Shown here: piece after piece, positions 1 to 8,401 of the stretch
How positions within the stretch are numbered: the stretch's first letter is position 1
Layout of the letters: each line of letters starts with the position of its first letter
From: Halorarum halophilum
GTDB taxonomy: Archaea; Halobacteriota; Halobacteria; Halobacteriales; Haloferacaceae
Assembly (NCBI RefSeq): GCF_013401515.1
Contig: NZ_CP058529.1
Coordinates: 372,001-436,000 of the forward strand
Direction: 5' to 3'
DNA length: 64,000 bases
The notes under the pieces: generated by a model
What the model was told of the DNA's origin: nothing
The model's database searches: none
Seen by the model: the letters and a program-made list of their open reading frames with translations, nothing else
Translations under genes and position numbers: made by a program

Positions 1-550
1 CGTTGATGCTGTCGAACCCCTCCTCGAGGCTCTCGCCCGAACTGTGCCAGGAGTCGTTGTCGATGAGGAGGACCGAGTCCGCCTCGCGGGCCAGCGTCTT
101 CAGCGAGCGACCCGCGTTCACCTGGTACATCGCCCCCTCGCCCCGGCCGGGGAGGATGCCGAGCGCGTACACCGGCACGTCGTACACGCGCTTCAGCTCC
201 TTCGCGAGGACCGGCGCGCCGCCCGACCCGGTGCCGCCGCCGAGCCCCGCGACGACCACGATGGACTCCGCCTCGGCCGTGATGCGGCCGTCGAGCGCAG
301 CCATTACCTCGCGCGCGTCGCTCTGCATCACCTCGGCGCCGAGTTCGTTGTCGCCGCCGACGCCGTGACCTTTCACCCGGTCCTGACCGACGAGGACCGT
401 GTCGAACTGGAGGGACTGGAGGTCGGCTTTCGCGGTGTTGACGCCGAGCGCGCCGATGATCGAGCCGAACCCCATCTCGTGATCGAAGTCGACGAGCGCG
501 GACGTCACCTTGCCGCCCGCCTGTCCGACCCCGACGAGGACCGTCTTCAT
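1..550 (-). CDS. cetZ: CetZ-family tubulin-like GTPase (N-terminal part)
   Basis: Only the first 183 or so residues are inside the window; the gene runs off the left edge. The protein starts MKTVLVGVGQAGGKV, the glycine-rich nucleotide-binding start of the FtsZ/tubulin superfamily, followed by VNTAKADL near residues 38-45 and the tubulin signature loop GGGTGSG at about 104-110. The N-terminus is right at the glycine-rich strand, without the N-terminal extension usual in haloarchaeal FtsZ, and a YALGILPGRGEGAMYQVNAGRSL stretch follows. Both fit CetZ rather than FtsZ1 or FtsZ2. CetZ proteins form cytoskeletal filaments that affect cell shape and motility in haloarchaea. Full-length members have roughly 350-400 residues. 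The CetZ subtype cannot be assigned from this part. The start ATG (complement of 548-550) overlaps the first ATG of the divergent gene to the right. Confidence 0.9.
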   Translation of the reverse strand, partial: MKTVLVGVGQAGGKVTSALVDFDHEMGFGSIIGALGVNTAKADLQSLQFDTVLVGQDRVKGHGVGGDNELGAEVMQSDAREVMAALDGRITAEAESIVVVAGLGGGTGSGGAPVLAKELKRVYDVPVYALGILPGRGEGAMYQVNAGRSLKTLAREADSVLLIDNDSWHSSGESLEEGFDSIN

Positions 551-3161
551 GAGCCAACCCAATCGGCCCCCCCGCTTCAATCTTCCCACAGGTTCAAGGG
601 GGATACCGGGACCACCGCCCCCATGTCAGACCCATCGAACTGGACGGCGAGACGAGGCGACCGGTCCGGAGCGAGGACGGACGCGGCGGTACGAACGACG
701 GTTGAACGCGGGCCCGCTGGACAGCCCCGGGCTCGGAAGACAGCTCACGTGGCGACTGACCGCCGTCGCCGAGGCGCGCGGCCTCGCCCAGTACGGCGGC
801 GCGCCCGTCCGGAACGTGCTCGCGAACAGGCACGTCGAACTGTCGACGAACGCGGCGGCGCTCCGCGAACAGCGCACCGCGTTCGGACGTGCCGACGCCG
901 ACGGCAGAGCGGGGACCGTCCGCGCGACAGCCAGAGTGGGGACGACCGACCTCCTCGGACCCGCCGTCGAGCGGGGGCCAGCGTGGACCGACACGGTCCT
1001 CTCGGCTACGTCCGCTGGTGACGGTGACCGCGTCGGTGAGCTACCGGCAACGTCCGGACGATCGATCGGATCGAACGTCACGGTCGGCGTCGACCACGCC
1101 GCGGACCTGGCCTTCGAGCAGTTCCTTCGAGACGATCTGGACGAGGCGAGTCGACGCTCGTATCGGGCGGAAGTGACACGCAGCGTCCGCGTCGTATCGT
1201 CGAGCAAGGGGAGAACACCGCCCCGCGATCCGCCGGGTCCGGACTGGACGCTCGTGAACGATCGCCGATCAGTCAGCACCCACGTGCTCGACCGTACGAC
1301 GAGGGAGACCACGAATCCTCGGACGTTCCTCGATACCACGCTGACGGTCCAGGTGAACCACGAAGCCGTCCGGACGTGGCGGAACGGGACGGTGATCGAG
1401 CGGACGCGCGTCGAGTGGACGGAGGAGTCCACGGTTCGAGCCGGACTCGAGGCGAACCGTCTCGACCCGGACGACGGCCCGGAACGTCCGGTTTCGCCCG
1501 TCTTCGTCGAAGGTGGCGCGCTGGACGGCCCGAACCTCGTGGACGTCCGCCTGATCGCGCTCGACCGGTTCGCCGGAGCGGATCGCGTCGACGAACTGGC
1601 GCGCGACGCGGCGAGGGACGGCGGTGGTACCACGACGACGGTCGTCACGGCCGAACGGCCGGGAGAACTGGAGCCGTGGGTCTACGCTGACGTCGCCGCT
1701 CTCCGGGAACGGGTCCGGAACGTGTCGGTCCAGGTCCCCCGAGACGACGTCGCGGCCGGCGAGGCGAACGCGCCTGCCGCGCTGGCGGCCACGTTGCGGG
1801 AGTGGCGTTCGTCGCTCATCGACGCGCCCGAAACCTACGACGGGGTCGCCGATCGCGCGCGCGTCGCGGCACGAGCGAAGTACCTCGATCTGGTCATCGC
1901 CCGACTCGACGATCGAGCGGAAACCGCCGCCGACCGGAACGACGCGTATCACGATGCGCTGACCGAGGCGGACGTCCCCTTAACGGACCGACTCGACGAG
2001 GTGAGCGACGCGGCCACAGAGACGCTCGCGCCCGACCCCCGTCCCATCGGCGACGGACTCGCCGGCGAAGTAGTGTTGACCCCGGACGCCGAGCCGGGGT
2101 ACCTCACGCTCACGGCCGTCCCCAGCGAGCGGGTACGGGGTGCAGGGAGCGCGGACAGCGTCCACCCGCTCGCGGCACGAAACACGAACGTGTTCACCGT
2201 CCCGGGGGACGACGTGGCCGATTCCGTGACGGACACCGTCCTGCCGGAGCGCCGGACTGCGACGCTCCGAACGGCCGGCTTGTCGCTCGTCCGGGCCAAC
2301 CGGACGCTCGCGGCCGAGGATGACCGAACGCTCCGGGACCAGCGCGATCGCTTGGCGTCGGAGGTTGATACCTCCACGGCGGTCGTCCGTGGCCGTGCCA
2401 CGTTCCTCCTCGCGGATCGGGCGGGAGACCGCCTTACGGCGCGTGACCGACGGGCGGTCCTCGACGCGGCGGACGCCAGGTTCGCGGGACTCGGCGTCCG
2501 GGCCGTCGCGATGACGAACGGATCGTACGCGGGCGCCGTCGCGCAAGAGGGGGCGGCGCGCGCGGATCTCTCGCCGATGGAACGGGACTGGCTGGGCGTC
2601 CACCTCAGAATCGCGCTGGGCTCCGCGGCGAGCGACGAGCGCGTCGCGGTTCCGGAGGGAGTCACAGTCGGCACCGTCACGGCGGAGCGTCGCGTGACCC
2701 GGAGTCTCGTCCACGACGCGGTGTCGGAGGGGACGGATCGCGCAGCGGCGAGGCTCCGCGAGCGATACGCGGGCGGGAAGTTCGGTCCGGTGGTCGCCGG
2801 ACTCCCCGTCGCCCCCGTCCCGGGCTACTGGTACGCGACCGTCAACGTCTGGTCGGTCGAGGTTCGGGGGTACTATCCCCGGTTCGCCGTAGAGGCTCGC
2901 CTCGGAGCTCCTGACGGGGCGGGGACGGTGCTCCGGTACGTCCGGGACGGTCGGGAGGTCAGGTTCGACGCGGACGGCGACGGGGTGGCCGAGCACGTGG
3001 GCCGGAACGAGCGGGTGTCGTTCCAGACCCGAACCGTGGTTCTGGTCGCCGTCCCGGCCGGGAAGAGCGGCGTCGGGGACGTCGACGGGAACGCCGACGA
3101 ACGGTCGGCCGGCTGGCCGTGTCCGAACCACACCGTTCCGGAGTGCGGGGACGAGCCGTGA
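549..3161 (+). CDS. Large haloarchaeal protein resembling DUF7286, probably 5'-truncated
   Basis: An intact frame runs to the TGA at 3159-3161, and its composition and acidic content look fully coding from about position 690 onward. From there (YERRLNAGP, then LTWRLTAVAEARGLAQYGGAP) it matches what I remember of the haloarchaeal DUF7286 family of large, probably cell-surface proteins. Family members normally have about 150-200 further N-terminal residues including a membrane segment. Here no signal peptide or hydrophobic helix is present and the first 45 or so codons (Pro/Arg-rich) look non-coding. An ATG at 623 in another frame, after a leaderless-type upstream sequence, may be the original start (MSDPSNWT). 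That would imply an out-of-frame internal deletion. The start given is merely the first in-frame ATG. Function is unknown and the product is possibly not made. Confidence 0.6.
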   Translation: MSQPNRPPRFNLPTGSRGIPGPPPPCQTHRTGRRDEATGPERGRTRRYERRLNAGPLDSPGLGRQLTWRLTAVAEARGLAQYGGAPVRNVLANRHVELSTNAAALREQRTAFGRADADGRAGTVRATARVGTTDLLGPAVERGPAWTDTVLSATSAGDGDRVGELPATSGRSIGSNVTVGVDHAADLAFEQFLRDDLDEASRRSYRAEVTRSVRVVSSSKGRTPPRDPPGPDWTLVNDRRSVSTHVLDRTTRETTNPRTFLDTTLTVQVNHEAVRTWRNGTVIERTRVEWTEESTVRAGLEANRLDPDDGPERPVSPVFVEGGALDGPNLVDVRLIALDRFAGADRVDELARDAARDGGGTTTTVVTAERPGELEPWVYADVAALRERVRNVSVQVPRDDVAAGEANAPAALAATLREWRSSLIDAPETYDGVADRARVAARAKYLDLVIARLDDRAETAADRNDAYHDALTEADVPLTDRLDEVSDAATETLAPDPRPIGDGLAGEVVLTPDAEPGYLTLTAVPSERVRGAGSADSVHPLAARNTNVFTVPGDDVADSVTDTVLPERRTATLRTAGLSLVRANRTLAAEDDRTLRDQRDRLASEVDTSTAVVRGRATFLLADRAGDRLTARDRRAVLDAADARFAGLGVRAVAMTNGSYAGAVAQEGAARADLSPMERDWLGVHLRIALGSAASDERVAVPEGVTVGTVTAERRVTRSLVHDAVSEGTDRAAARLRERYAGGKFGPVVAGLPVAPVPGYWYATVNVWSVEVRGYYPRFAVEARLGAPDGAGTVLRYVRDGREVRFDADGDGVAEHVGRNERVSFQTRTVVLVAVPAGKSGVGDVDGNADERSAGWPCPNHTVPECGDEP

Positions 3162-3232
3162 CGGCTGTCTCAGCATCCGGTCCCTCTCCGGTAGTGACAA
3201 CCGTTTTGCCCGCGGGGAGGGGAGGGGCCAGT

Positions 3233-3658
3233 ATGCTCTACGATGCCCACGGCGACCCCGAGGGGGCGACGCCGGACGAACTCCTCGCGGCGTACGCCGA
3301 GGAACTCTCCGCCGTCGTCGCCGATCACGGCGTCGACTCCACCGTCGAGGAGACGGGGCTCGACCCCGGGACGGTGGAGTCGATCGCCGCGGGCGACGTC
3401 GCGGACGTCCGCCTCGCCGAAGCCGTTTCCGTGCTCGCGCTCACCGAGGACGCGCCCCCGGAAGATCTCGCGTACGAGGTGCGGGACCACCTGATGATGG
3501 AGATGGTGACGGCCATCCTCGACGTGGACACCATCGCGGCCAACATCGAACCCGACCTCACCGGACAGGAGGTCCAGCAGGCGCTGGAGGGTCGGACGCG
3601 GCTCACGCTCGGGGAACTCGCGGCGATCCACGCGCTCGTTCTCGAGCGACAGCAGTGA
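3233..3658 (+). CDS. Small conserved haloarchaeal protein (DUF5791-like)
   Basis: A 141-residue acidic protein without membrane segments. It begins MLYDAHGDPEGATPDELLAA and is largely helical, with a repeated pattern in which residues 30-75 (VDSTVEETGLDPGTVESIAAGD) resemble a degenerate helix-turn-helix. The C-terminal half ends LTLGELAAIHALVLERQQ. I recall such proteins as haloarchaeal DUF5791; function unknown. The ATG at 3233 is chosen because the sequence upstream in this frame is Ser/Pro/Arg-rich and unlike coding sequence, and because a TTTTG-containing A/T-rich stretch (3202-3208) sits about 28 nt upstream. Its stop lies 2 nt before the ATG of the following SDR gene, suggesting one transcript. 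Confidence 0.82.
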   Translation: MLYDAHGDPEGATPDELLAAYAEELSAVVADHGVDSTVEETGLDPGTVESIAAGDVADVRLAEAVSVLALTEDAPPEDLAYEVRDHLMMEMVTAILDVDTIAANIEPDLTGQEVQQALEGRTRLTLGELAAIHALVLERQQ

Positions 3659-3660
3659 CG

Positions 3661-4557
3661 ATGCGGGTCGTCATCGTCGGCTGCGGCTACGTCGGCCTCG
3701 AACTCGGTCGACGGTTGACGGAGGCGGGCCACGCGGTGACCGGCGTCCGTCGGTCGGACGAGGGACTCGACGCGATTCGGTCCGCGGGGTTCGACGCCGT
3801 GCGGGGTGATGCGACCGACACCGCTTCGCTCGGATCCCTACCGGACGCGGACGCGGTCGTCTTCGCCGCGAGCACCGGCGGTCGCGGCGCGGACGCCGCC
3901 AGGGAGGTGTACGTCGATGGACTCTCGAACGTCCTGGCCGAGTACGGGTCGCGGGAGGAATCGCCGGAGCGGCTCATTTACACGTCGAGTACCGGCGTCT
4001 ACGGCGACCACGACGGCGACTGGGTCGACGAGGAGACGCCGCTCGAGCCGACGACGGGGAAGACGGCCGTACTCGTCGAGGCCGAACGGTTGGCGATCGA
4101 GTCGGCGGCGGAGCGGGGAATCGACGGGACGGTCGCCCGCTTCGCCGGGCTCTACGGGCCGGAGCGGTATCGCCTCGATCGATACCTCGAGGGGCCGGTA
4201 ACGGCGGGTTACCTCAACATGGTCCACCGCACGGACGCGGCCGGGGCCGTCGCCCACCTGCTCGAAACCGACAGCGCCCGCGGTGAGGTCGTGCTCGTAG
4301 TCGACGACGAACCCGTCGACAAGTGGACGTTCGCCGACTGGCTCGCGGACGAGTGCGACGTTCCGCGCCCGGAGAAGCGGACGACGGAAGAGCGGATCGC
4401 GACGGGGGACCTCACGCCGGCCGCGGAGCGACGGATCCGGACGAGCAAGCGCTGCTGCAACGCGAAACTCCTGGACCTCGGGTACGGGCTCGCCTACCCG
4501 ACCTACAGGGAGGGGTATCGGGCGGCTATCCGTTCGTTCTCCGCCGAGCGACGGTGA
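3661..4557 (+). CDS. Atypical SDR / NAD(P)-dependent epimerase-like protein
   Basis: The 298-residue protein starts MRVVIVGCGYVGLELG, a Rossmann NAD(P)-binding strand with GxxGxxG at residues 7-12. It contains the extended-SDR strand YTSSTGVYGDHDG in the middle and RFAGLYGPERY further on. The usual catalytic YxxxK after the Tyr is not visible, as in YeeZ-type atypical SDRs, so dehydrogenase activity is doubtful. The substrate is unknown. ATG 3661 is preferred; a GTG at 3655, two codons upstream and overlapping the preceding stop, is equally possible. It probably forms an operon with the upstream small gene. Confidence 0.85.
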   Translation: MRVVIVGCGYVGLELGRRLTEAGHAVTGVRRSDEGLDAIRSAGFDAVRGDATDTASLGSLPDADAVVFAASTGGRGADAAREVYVDGLSNVLAEYGSREESPERLIYTSSTGVYGDHDGDWVDEETPLEPTTGKTAVLVEAERLAIESAAERGIDGTVARFAGLYGPERYRLDRYLEGPVTAGYLNMVHRTDAAGAVAHLLETDSARGEVVLVVDDEPVDKWTFADWLADECDVPRPEKRTTEERIATGDLTPAAERRIRTSKRCCNAKLLDLGYGLAYPTYREGYRAAIRSFSAERR

Positions 4558-4623
4558 CGGATCCGCCGATACACGATTAAACCGTCTGGTACTTTCTTGG
4601 TACCCCAGTTCGTGGCCCATCGT

Positions 4624-5793
4624 ATGCAAGGTGACGTGAGGGGGCAACTCGTCCGACAGGTGGACGGTCTCCCCGAGGTCGACCAGCAGGTGGTCGCCGC
4701 GGCGCTGGGCGGTCTCCTCCTCCTCGCGGTCGGCATCTTCGTCTATCGGTGGCTGAAACGCCCGGCCGGCAAGCGGTTCGCGGCGGTGCTGGCCGAACAC
4801 GACGCGATCGCGGTCCTCCTCCACCCGAACCCCGACGCGGATGCGATGGCGTCCGCCCTCGGCGTGGCGCGGATGGCCGAGTCCGTCGACACCGAGGCGA
4901 CCCTCCAGTTCCCCGGACAGATCCGCCGCCAGGAGAACCGGGCGTTCAGGACGGTCCTGGACGTGGAGATGGTGAAACTCGAGCACGTCTCGGAGATCGA
5001 TGCCGAGGCGGTCGTGCTCGTCGATCACAACGAACCGCGGGGCTTCACCGGCGCCGACGGCGTCCTCCCGACGTGCGTCGTCGACCACCATCCCGGCGGG
5101 GGCGCAGGGAAGGAGTTCACCGACGTCCGGACGGAGTACGGCGCCTGTTCGAGCATCCTCACCGAGTACCTCCGCGACATCGGGGCGACCCCCGTTCCCC
5201 CGGACCGCCACGACAGCGAGGTCGAGGGGCTGGCGCTCCCCACCCGAACCGCGACGGGGCTGCTGTACGGCATCCTCTCGGACACGAACCGCCTGACGCG
5301 CGGCGTCTCGCCGGCCGACTTCGAGGCGGCGAGTTTCCTCCACCCCGGCGTCGACGAGGACCTGCTCACGCGGATCGCCGACCCCGAGGTCAGCACGGAG
5401 ACGCTCGAGGTGAAGGCGCGCGCCATCGCCGGCAGGGACGTCCGCGGCTCCTTCGCGGTCAGCGACGTGGGCGCGGTCTCGAACGTCGACGCCATCCCGC
5501 AGGCCGCCGACGAACTCGTCGGGCTGGAAGGCGTGACGGCCGTCGTCGTCCTCGGCGAACGCGACGGGACGGTCCACCTCTCGGGCCGGTCGCGCGACGA
5601 CCGGGTCCACATGGGTCGCAGTCTCGCCGCCGCGGTCGGCGACCTCGCGAACGCCAGCGCGGGCGGGCACGCCCGCATGGGCGGCGGTCAGATCCCGCCG
5701 GCGGTGCAGGCCGACGGGACGCGCGAGGTGTCCGCGCCGCGCGGGGAGGCGCTCCTCGATCGGCTGTTCGACGCGATGAGCGGCGACGTATAG
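4624..5793 (+). CDS. DHH-family phosphoesterase (NrnA-like), membrane-anchored
   Basis: A 389-residue protein. Residues about 24-44 (VVAAALGGLLLLAVGIFVYRW) form one N-terminal transmembrane helix, after which the catalytic part faces the cytoplasm. DHH motifs are complete: NPDADAMASALG (motif I), VDHNEPRG (II), VDHHPGG (III, the DHH triad) and GILSDTNRL (IV). The C-terminal DHHA1 domain ends with the glycine-rich GGHARMGGGQ substrate loop. Such enzymes hydrolyse short oligonucleotides, pAp or cyclic dinucleotides using Mn2+; which of these is not readable here. The ATG at 4624 is chosen because the upstream TTG codon would add a stretch unlike coding sequence. Downstream, TTTT at 5801-5804 may serve as a terminator. 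Confidence 0.9.
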   Translation: MQGDVRGQLVRQVDGLPEVDQQVVAAALGGLLLLAVGIFVYRWLKRPAGKRFAAVLAEHDAIAVLLHPNPDADAMASALGVARMAESVDTEATLQFPGQIRRQENRAFRTVLDVEMVKLEHVSEIDAEAVVLVDHNEPRGFTGADGVLPTCVVDHHPGGGAGKEFTDVRTEYGACSSILTEYLRDIGATPVPPDRHDSEVEGLALPTRTATGLLYGILSDTNRLTRGVSPADFEAASFLHPGVDEDLLTRIADPEVSTETLEVKARAIAGRDVRGSFAVSDVGAVSNVDAIPQAADELVGLEGVTAVVVLGERDGTVHLSGRSRDDRVHMGRSLAAAVGDLANASAGGHARMGGGQIPPAVQADGTREVSAPRGEALLDRLFDAMSGDV

Positions 5794-5828
5794 CCAGCGC
5801 TTTTCCTCCCGGCGACCGGGGGTCAACT

Positions 5829-6917
5829 ATGGCGACCGCAGCGGGTACGTGGGGCTACCGCGACCGGTTCGGCAACGCGTTCGGGCGGACGTACTTTCGC
5901 CGGTTCGGTCCCGGCGTCGTCTCCAGTTTCGGGCTCGGTACGTACCTCGGCGAGCCGACGGACGCGGTCGACGAGCGGTACCGGGAGGCGATCCGAACCG
6001 CTCTCGACTCGGGCGTGAACCTCGTCGACACCGCGGTCAACTACCGCTGCCAGCGGAGCGAGCGGGCCGTCGGCGACGCCCTCCGCGCGTCGTCGGCCGG
6101 GCGCGAGGAAGTCGTCGTCGCGACGAAGGGCGGGTTCCTCCCGTTCGACGGCGGCCGTCCGGACGACCCGGGCGCGTACGTCCGCGAGCAGTTCGTCGAA
6201 CCGGGCCTCGTCGATCCGGCGGACCTGGCGCGGGGCAGCCACAGCATCGAACCCGACTTCCTGGAGACGATGCTCGACCGGTCGCTGGCGAACCTCAACC
6301 TCGACGCCGTCGACCTCTACTACGTCCACAACCCCGAGACGCAGCTCGCGGCACGGGACCGCGAAGCGGTGTACGACCAGTTAGCCGACGCATTCCGCGC
6401 GCTCGAACGACGCCGCGCCGCGGGCGATATCGGCGGGTACGGCGTCGCGACGTGGGAGGCGTTCCGGGTTCAGCCGGATCACGACGCGTACCTCGACCTG
6501 GCGGAGGTCCTCGCGCGGGCGGAGGACGCGGCGGATGTGGCGGGCGCGGACGAGTGCGGGCTCCGGGCGATCCAGCTCCCGTTCAACGTCGGGATGGCGG
6601 ACGCGTTCACCGTTCGGGCCCACACCGGCGGGGACGAGCGGGTGAGCGCGCTGGAGTTCGCGCACAGGGAGGGGCTCGGCGTGTTCGCGAGCGCGGCCCT
6701 CGGGCAGGGCGAACTGGCCGCCGGGATCCCGCCCGAAATCGCGGCCGAACTCGAGGGGGATACGACGGCACAGCGTGCGCTGAACTTCGTGCGCTCGGCA
6801 CCTGCGGTGACCGCTGCGCTGGTCGGTGCGAGCACCGTCGAGCACGTGCGGGAGAACGTCGCCGCAGGTACGTTCGATCCGCTCGGTTCCTCGGCGTTCG
6901 ACGCCGTCTTCGAGTAA
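5829..6917 (+). CDS. Aldo/keto reductase
   Basis: A 362-residue cytosolic oxidoreductase with the AKR tetrad: Asp and Tyr in VDTAVNYR, Lys in VVATKGGF and His in LYYVHNPE. The (beta/alpha)8 barrel is recognisable to the C-terminal NADP-binding segment (AVTAALVGASTVEHVREN, with a typical ALVGAS strand). Residues 105-150, between the Lys strand and the His strand, are longer than in many bacterial AKRs. The substrate is unknown. The gene begins 35 nt after the DHH gene and ends 7 nt before the convergent zinc-finger gene. Confidence 0.9.
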   Translation: MATAAGTWGYRDRFGNAFGRTYFRRFGPGVVSSFGLGTYLGEPTDAVDERYREAIRTALDSGVNLVDTAVNYRCQRSERAVGDALRASSAGREEVVVATKGGFLPFDGGRPDDPGAYVREQFVEPGLVDPADLARGSHSIEPDFLETMLDRSLANLNLDAVDLYYVHNPETQLAARDREAVYDQLADAFRALERRRAAGDIGGYGVATWEAFRVQPDHDAYLDLAEVLARAEDAADVAGADECGLRAIQLPFNVGMADAFTVRAHTGGDERVSALEFAHREGLGVFASAALGQGELAAGIPPEIAAELEGDTTAQRALNFVRSAPAVTAALVGASTVEHVRENVAAGTFDPLGSSAFDAVFE

Positions 6918-6924
6918 TCGAACG

Positions 6925-7095
6925 TTACCGGAGCTCCTTCCACTCGCGGCCGCATTCGGGGCAGATCCGCAGCGTGAACACCTCGTCCGGGTCGTTCTCC
7001 GTCTTCAGCGACTCGCCGCACTGGCTGCACAGCAGGCGCTCGTAGTTGTCCTTCTCGAGGTCGCCGTCCCGGAGCCCCTTGCGCGTCGATTTCAT
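6925..7095 (-). CDS. HVO_0758-family small zinc finger protein
   Basis: A 56-residue protein starting MKSTRKGLRDGDLEKDNYERL. It has two CPxCG-like knuckles, LCSQCGE and ICPECGR, that should bind one zinc. Length, the basic N-terminus and the C-terminal WKELR match the haloarchaeal HVO_0758 family of mini zinc-finger proteins, which in Haloferax volcanii has been linked to biofilm formation and motility phenotypes. The start is set by the ATG at 7093-7095; an upstream GTG would add unrelated residues. It is convergent with the aldo/keto reductase and divergent from the MFS gene. Confidence 0.88.
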   Translation of the reverse strand: MKSTRKGLRDGDLEKDNYERLLCSQCGESLKTENDPDEVFTLRICPECGREWKELR

Positions 7096-7194
7096 AGGCG
7101 GGGCTTTCGAGGCCGGGGTCAAAAAGACGACGCACGGTTCGAGTACCTGAATCGAGTCGGAAGCTTTGACCTACCGGGTGCCGAACTCCGCGTT

Positions 7195-8376
7195 GTGTCA
7201 CGGGGTCGGCTGTTCGGAACGCTGTGTGGCGCGGTCTTCCTCGTCAACCTTGGCCGGATGGTGTTCGCGCCGCTCCTCTCGGAGTTCATCGCGGTGTTCG
7301 GTCTCACGGCGGGGACCGCAGGGCTGCTCGCCACGCTGGCGTGGGTGGGGAGCGCCGCGTTGAGGCTCCCGACCGGCTGGGTGCTCACCCGCGTTCCCCG
7401 GCACCACGTCGTGCTGGCGACCGGCGCGCTGTTGACGGCCGCCGCCTCGTTCGTCGCCGTCGCCGACTCGCTCCCGGTCCTCATGGTCGGTACCGTCGGA
7501 ATGGGACTGGCATCGGGCGCGTACTTCGTCGCGGCGAACCCCCTGGTCTCGGAGCTGTTCCCGAACCGCGTCGGCCGCGTCATGGGTATCCACGGGACGG
7601 CGAGCCAGCTCGCGGCCGTCGCGGCGGCCCCCGTCGTCACCGTCGCGCTGGCGATCCGGTGGCCGCTCGCCGTCGAGGAGCGGTGGCGCGTCGTCTTCGT
7701 CGGGATCGCGCTCGGCGCGGCGACGGTGACGATCCTCCTGTTCTTCAGCGCCCGCGACGCCAAGCTTCCGGAGGCAGGCGCGTCGGACCGGGACCTACTG
7801 GGGGGCGCCCGGCGGGAGTGGCGGACCGTCCTGACGGGGGTCGTGATCCTCGGTGCGGCCGGGTTCCTCTGGCAGGGCGTGTTCAACTTCTTCGAGCTGT
7901 ACATGGGGACGAAATCGATCCCCCCGACGCTCGAACGGAACCTCCTGACCGTCATCTTCGCCGCCGGCGTCCCGGCGTTCCTCGTCTCCGGGCGCCTCGC
8001 GGACCGGTTTCCCCACGTGCCGTACATGCTGAGCATCGTCGGGGCGTTCGTCGTCGCGCTGCTCGGGCTCGTCGCGGCGCAGGGCGTCCTCCAGGTGGTG
8101 CTCGCCTCCGCCGTGCTCGGCCTCGTCGTCCACTCGCTGTTCCCCGCGATGGACACGTACATGCTGGATACCCTGCCGGACGAGACCCGCGGCTCGGCGT
8201 ACGCGGTGTACAGCGGGACGATGATGTTCGTGCAGGCCGGCGGCTCCTGGGCCGTCGGCGGGCTCCGGGACGCCGGCTACGCCTTCGACACCGTGTTCTC
8301 GGTCGGCGCGGTCGGGCTGGCGCTTCTGCTCGTCCCGCTCGTCGTACTGAGTCGTCTCGAGAAACTTCCTCAATAG
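7195..8376 (+). CDS. MFS transporter
   Basis: A 393-residue integral membrane protein with 12 predicted helices. The first half has the MFS loop RLPTGWVLTRVPRHH after helix 2 (a GxxxDRxGRR-like position), and the equivalent loop SGRLADRFPHVP occurs in the second half. The substrate is unknown; the closest general class is nitrate/nitrite-porter-like or oxalate-type MFS. The GTG at 7195 is chosen because the frame upstream does not resemble a membrane protein and an A/T-rich patch (AGCTTTGAC at 7162-7170) lies about 27 nt upstream, as expected for a leaderless mRNA. It ends 25 nt from the convergent metG. Confidence 0.88.
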   Translation: MSRGRLFGTLCGAVFLVNLGRMVFAPLLSEFIAVFGLTAGTAGLLATLAWVGSAALRLPTGWVLTRVPRHHVVLATGALLTAAASFVAVADSLPVLMVGTVGMGLASGAYFVAANPLVSELFPNRVGRVMGIHGTASQLAAVAAAPVVTVALAIRWPLAVEERWRVVFVGIALGAATVTILLFFSARDAKLPEAGASDRDLLGGARREWRTVLTGVVILGAAGFLWQGVFNFFELYMGTKSIPPTLERNLLTVIFAAGVPAFLVSGRLADRFPHVPYMLSIVGAFVVALLGLVAAQGVLQVVLASAVLGLVVHSLFPAMDTYMLDTLPDETRGSAYAVYSGTMMFVQAGGSWAVGGLRDAGYAFDTVFSVGAVGLALLLVPLVVLSRLEKLPQ

Positions 8377-8401
8377 GAGTCCGCGATAGGGTCAGCGGTC
8401 C

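Noticed and set aside
3838-5826. 662-codon minus-strand frame across SDR and DHH genes
   Set aside because: Composition Arg/Val/His-rich without domains; plus-strand genes carry full motifs.
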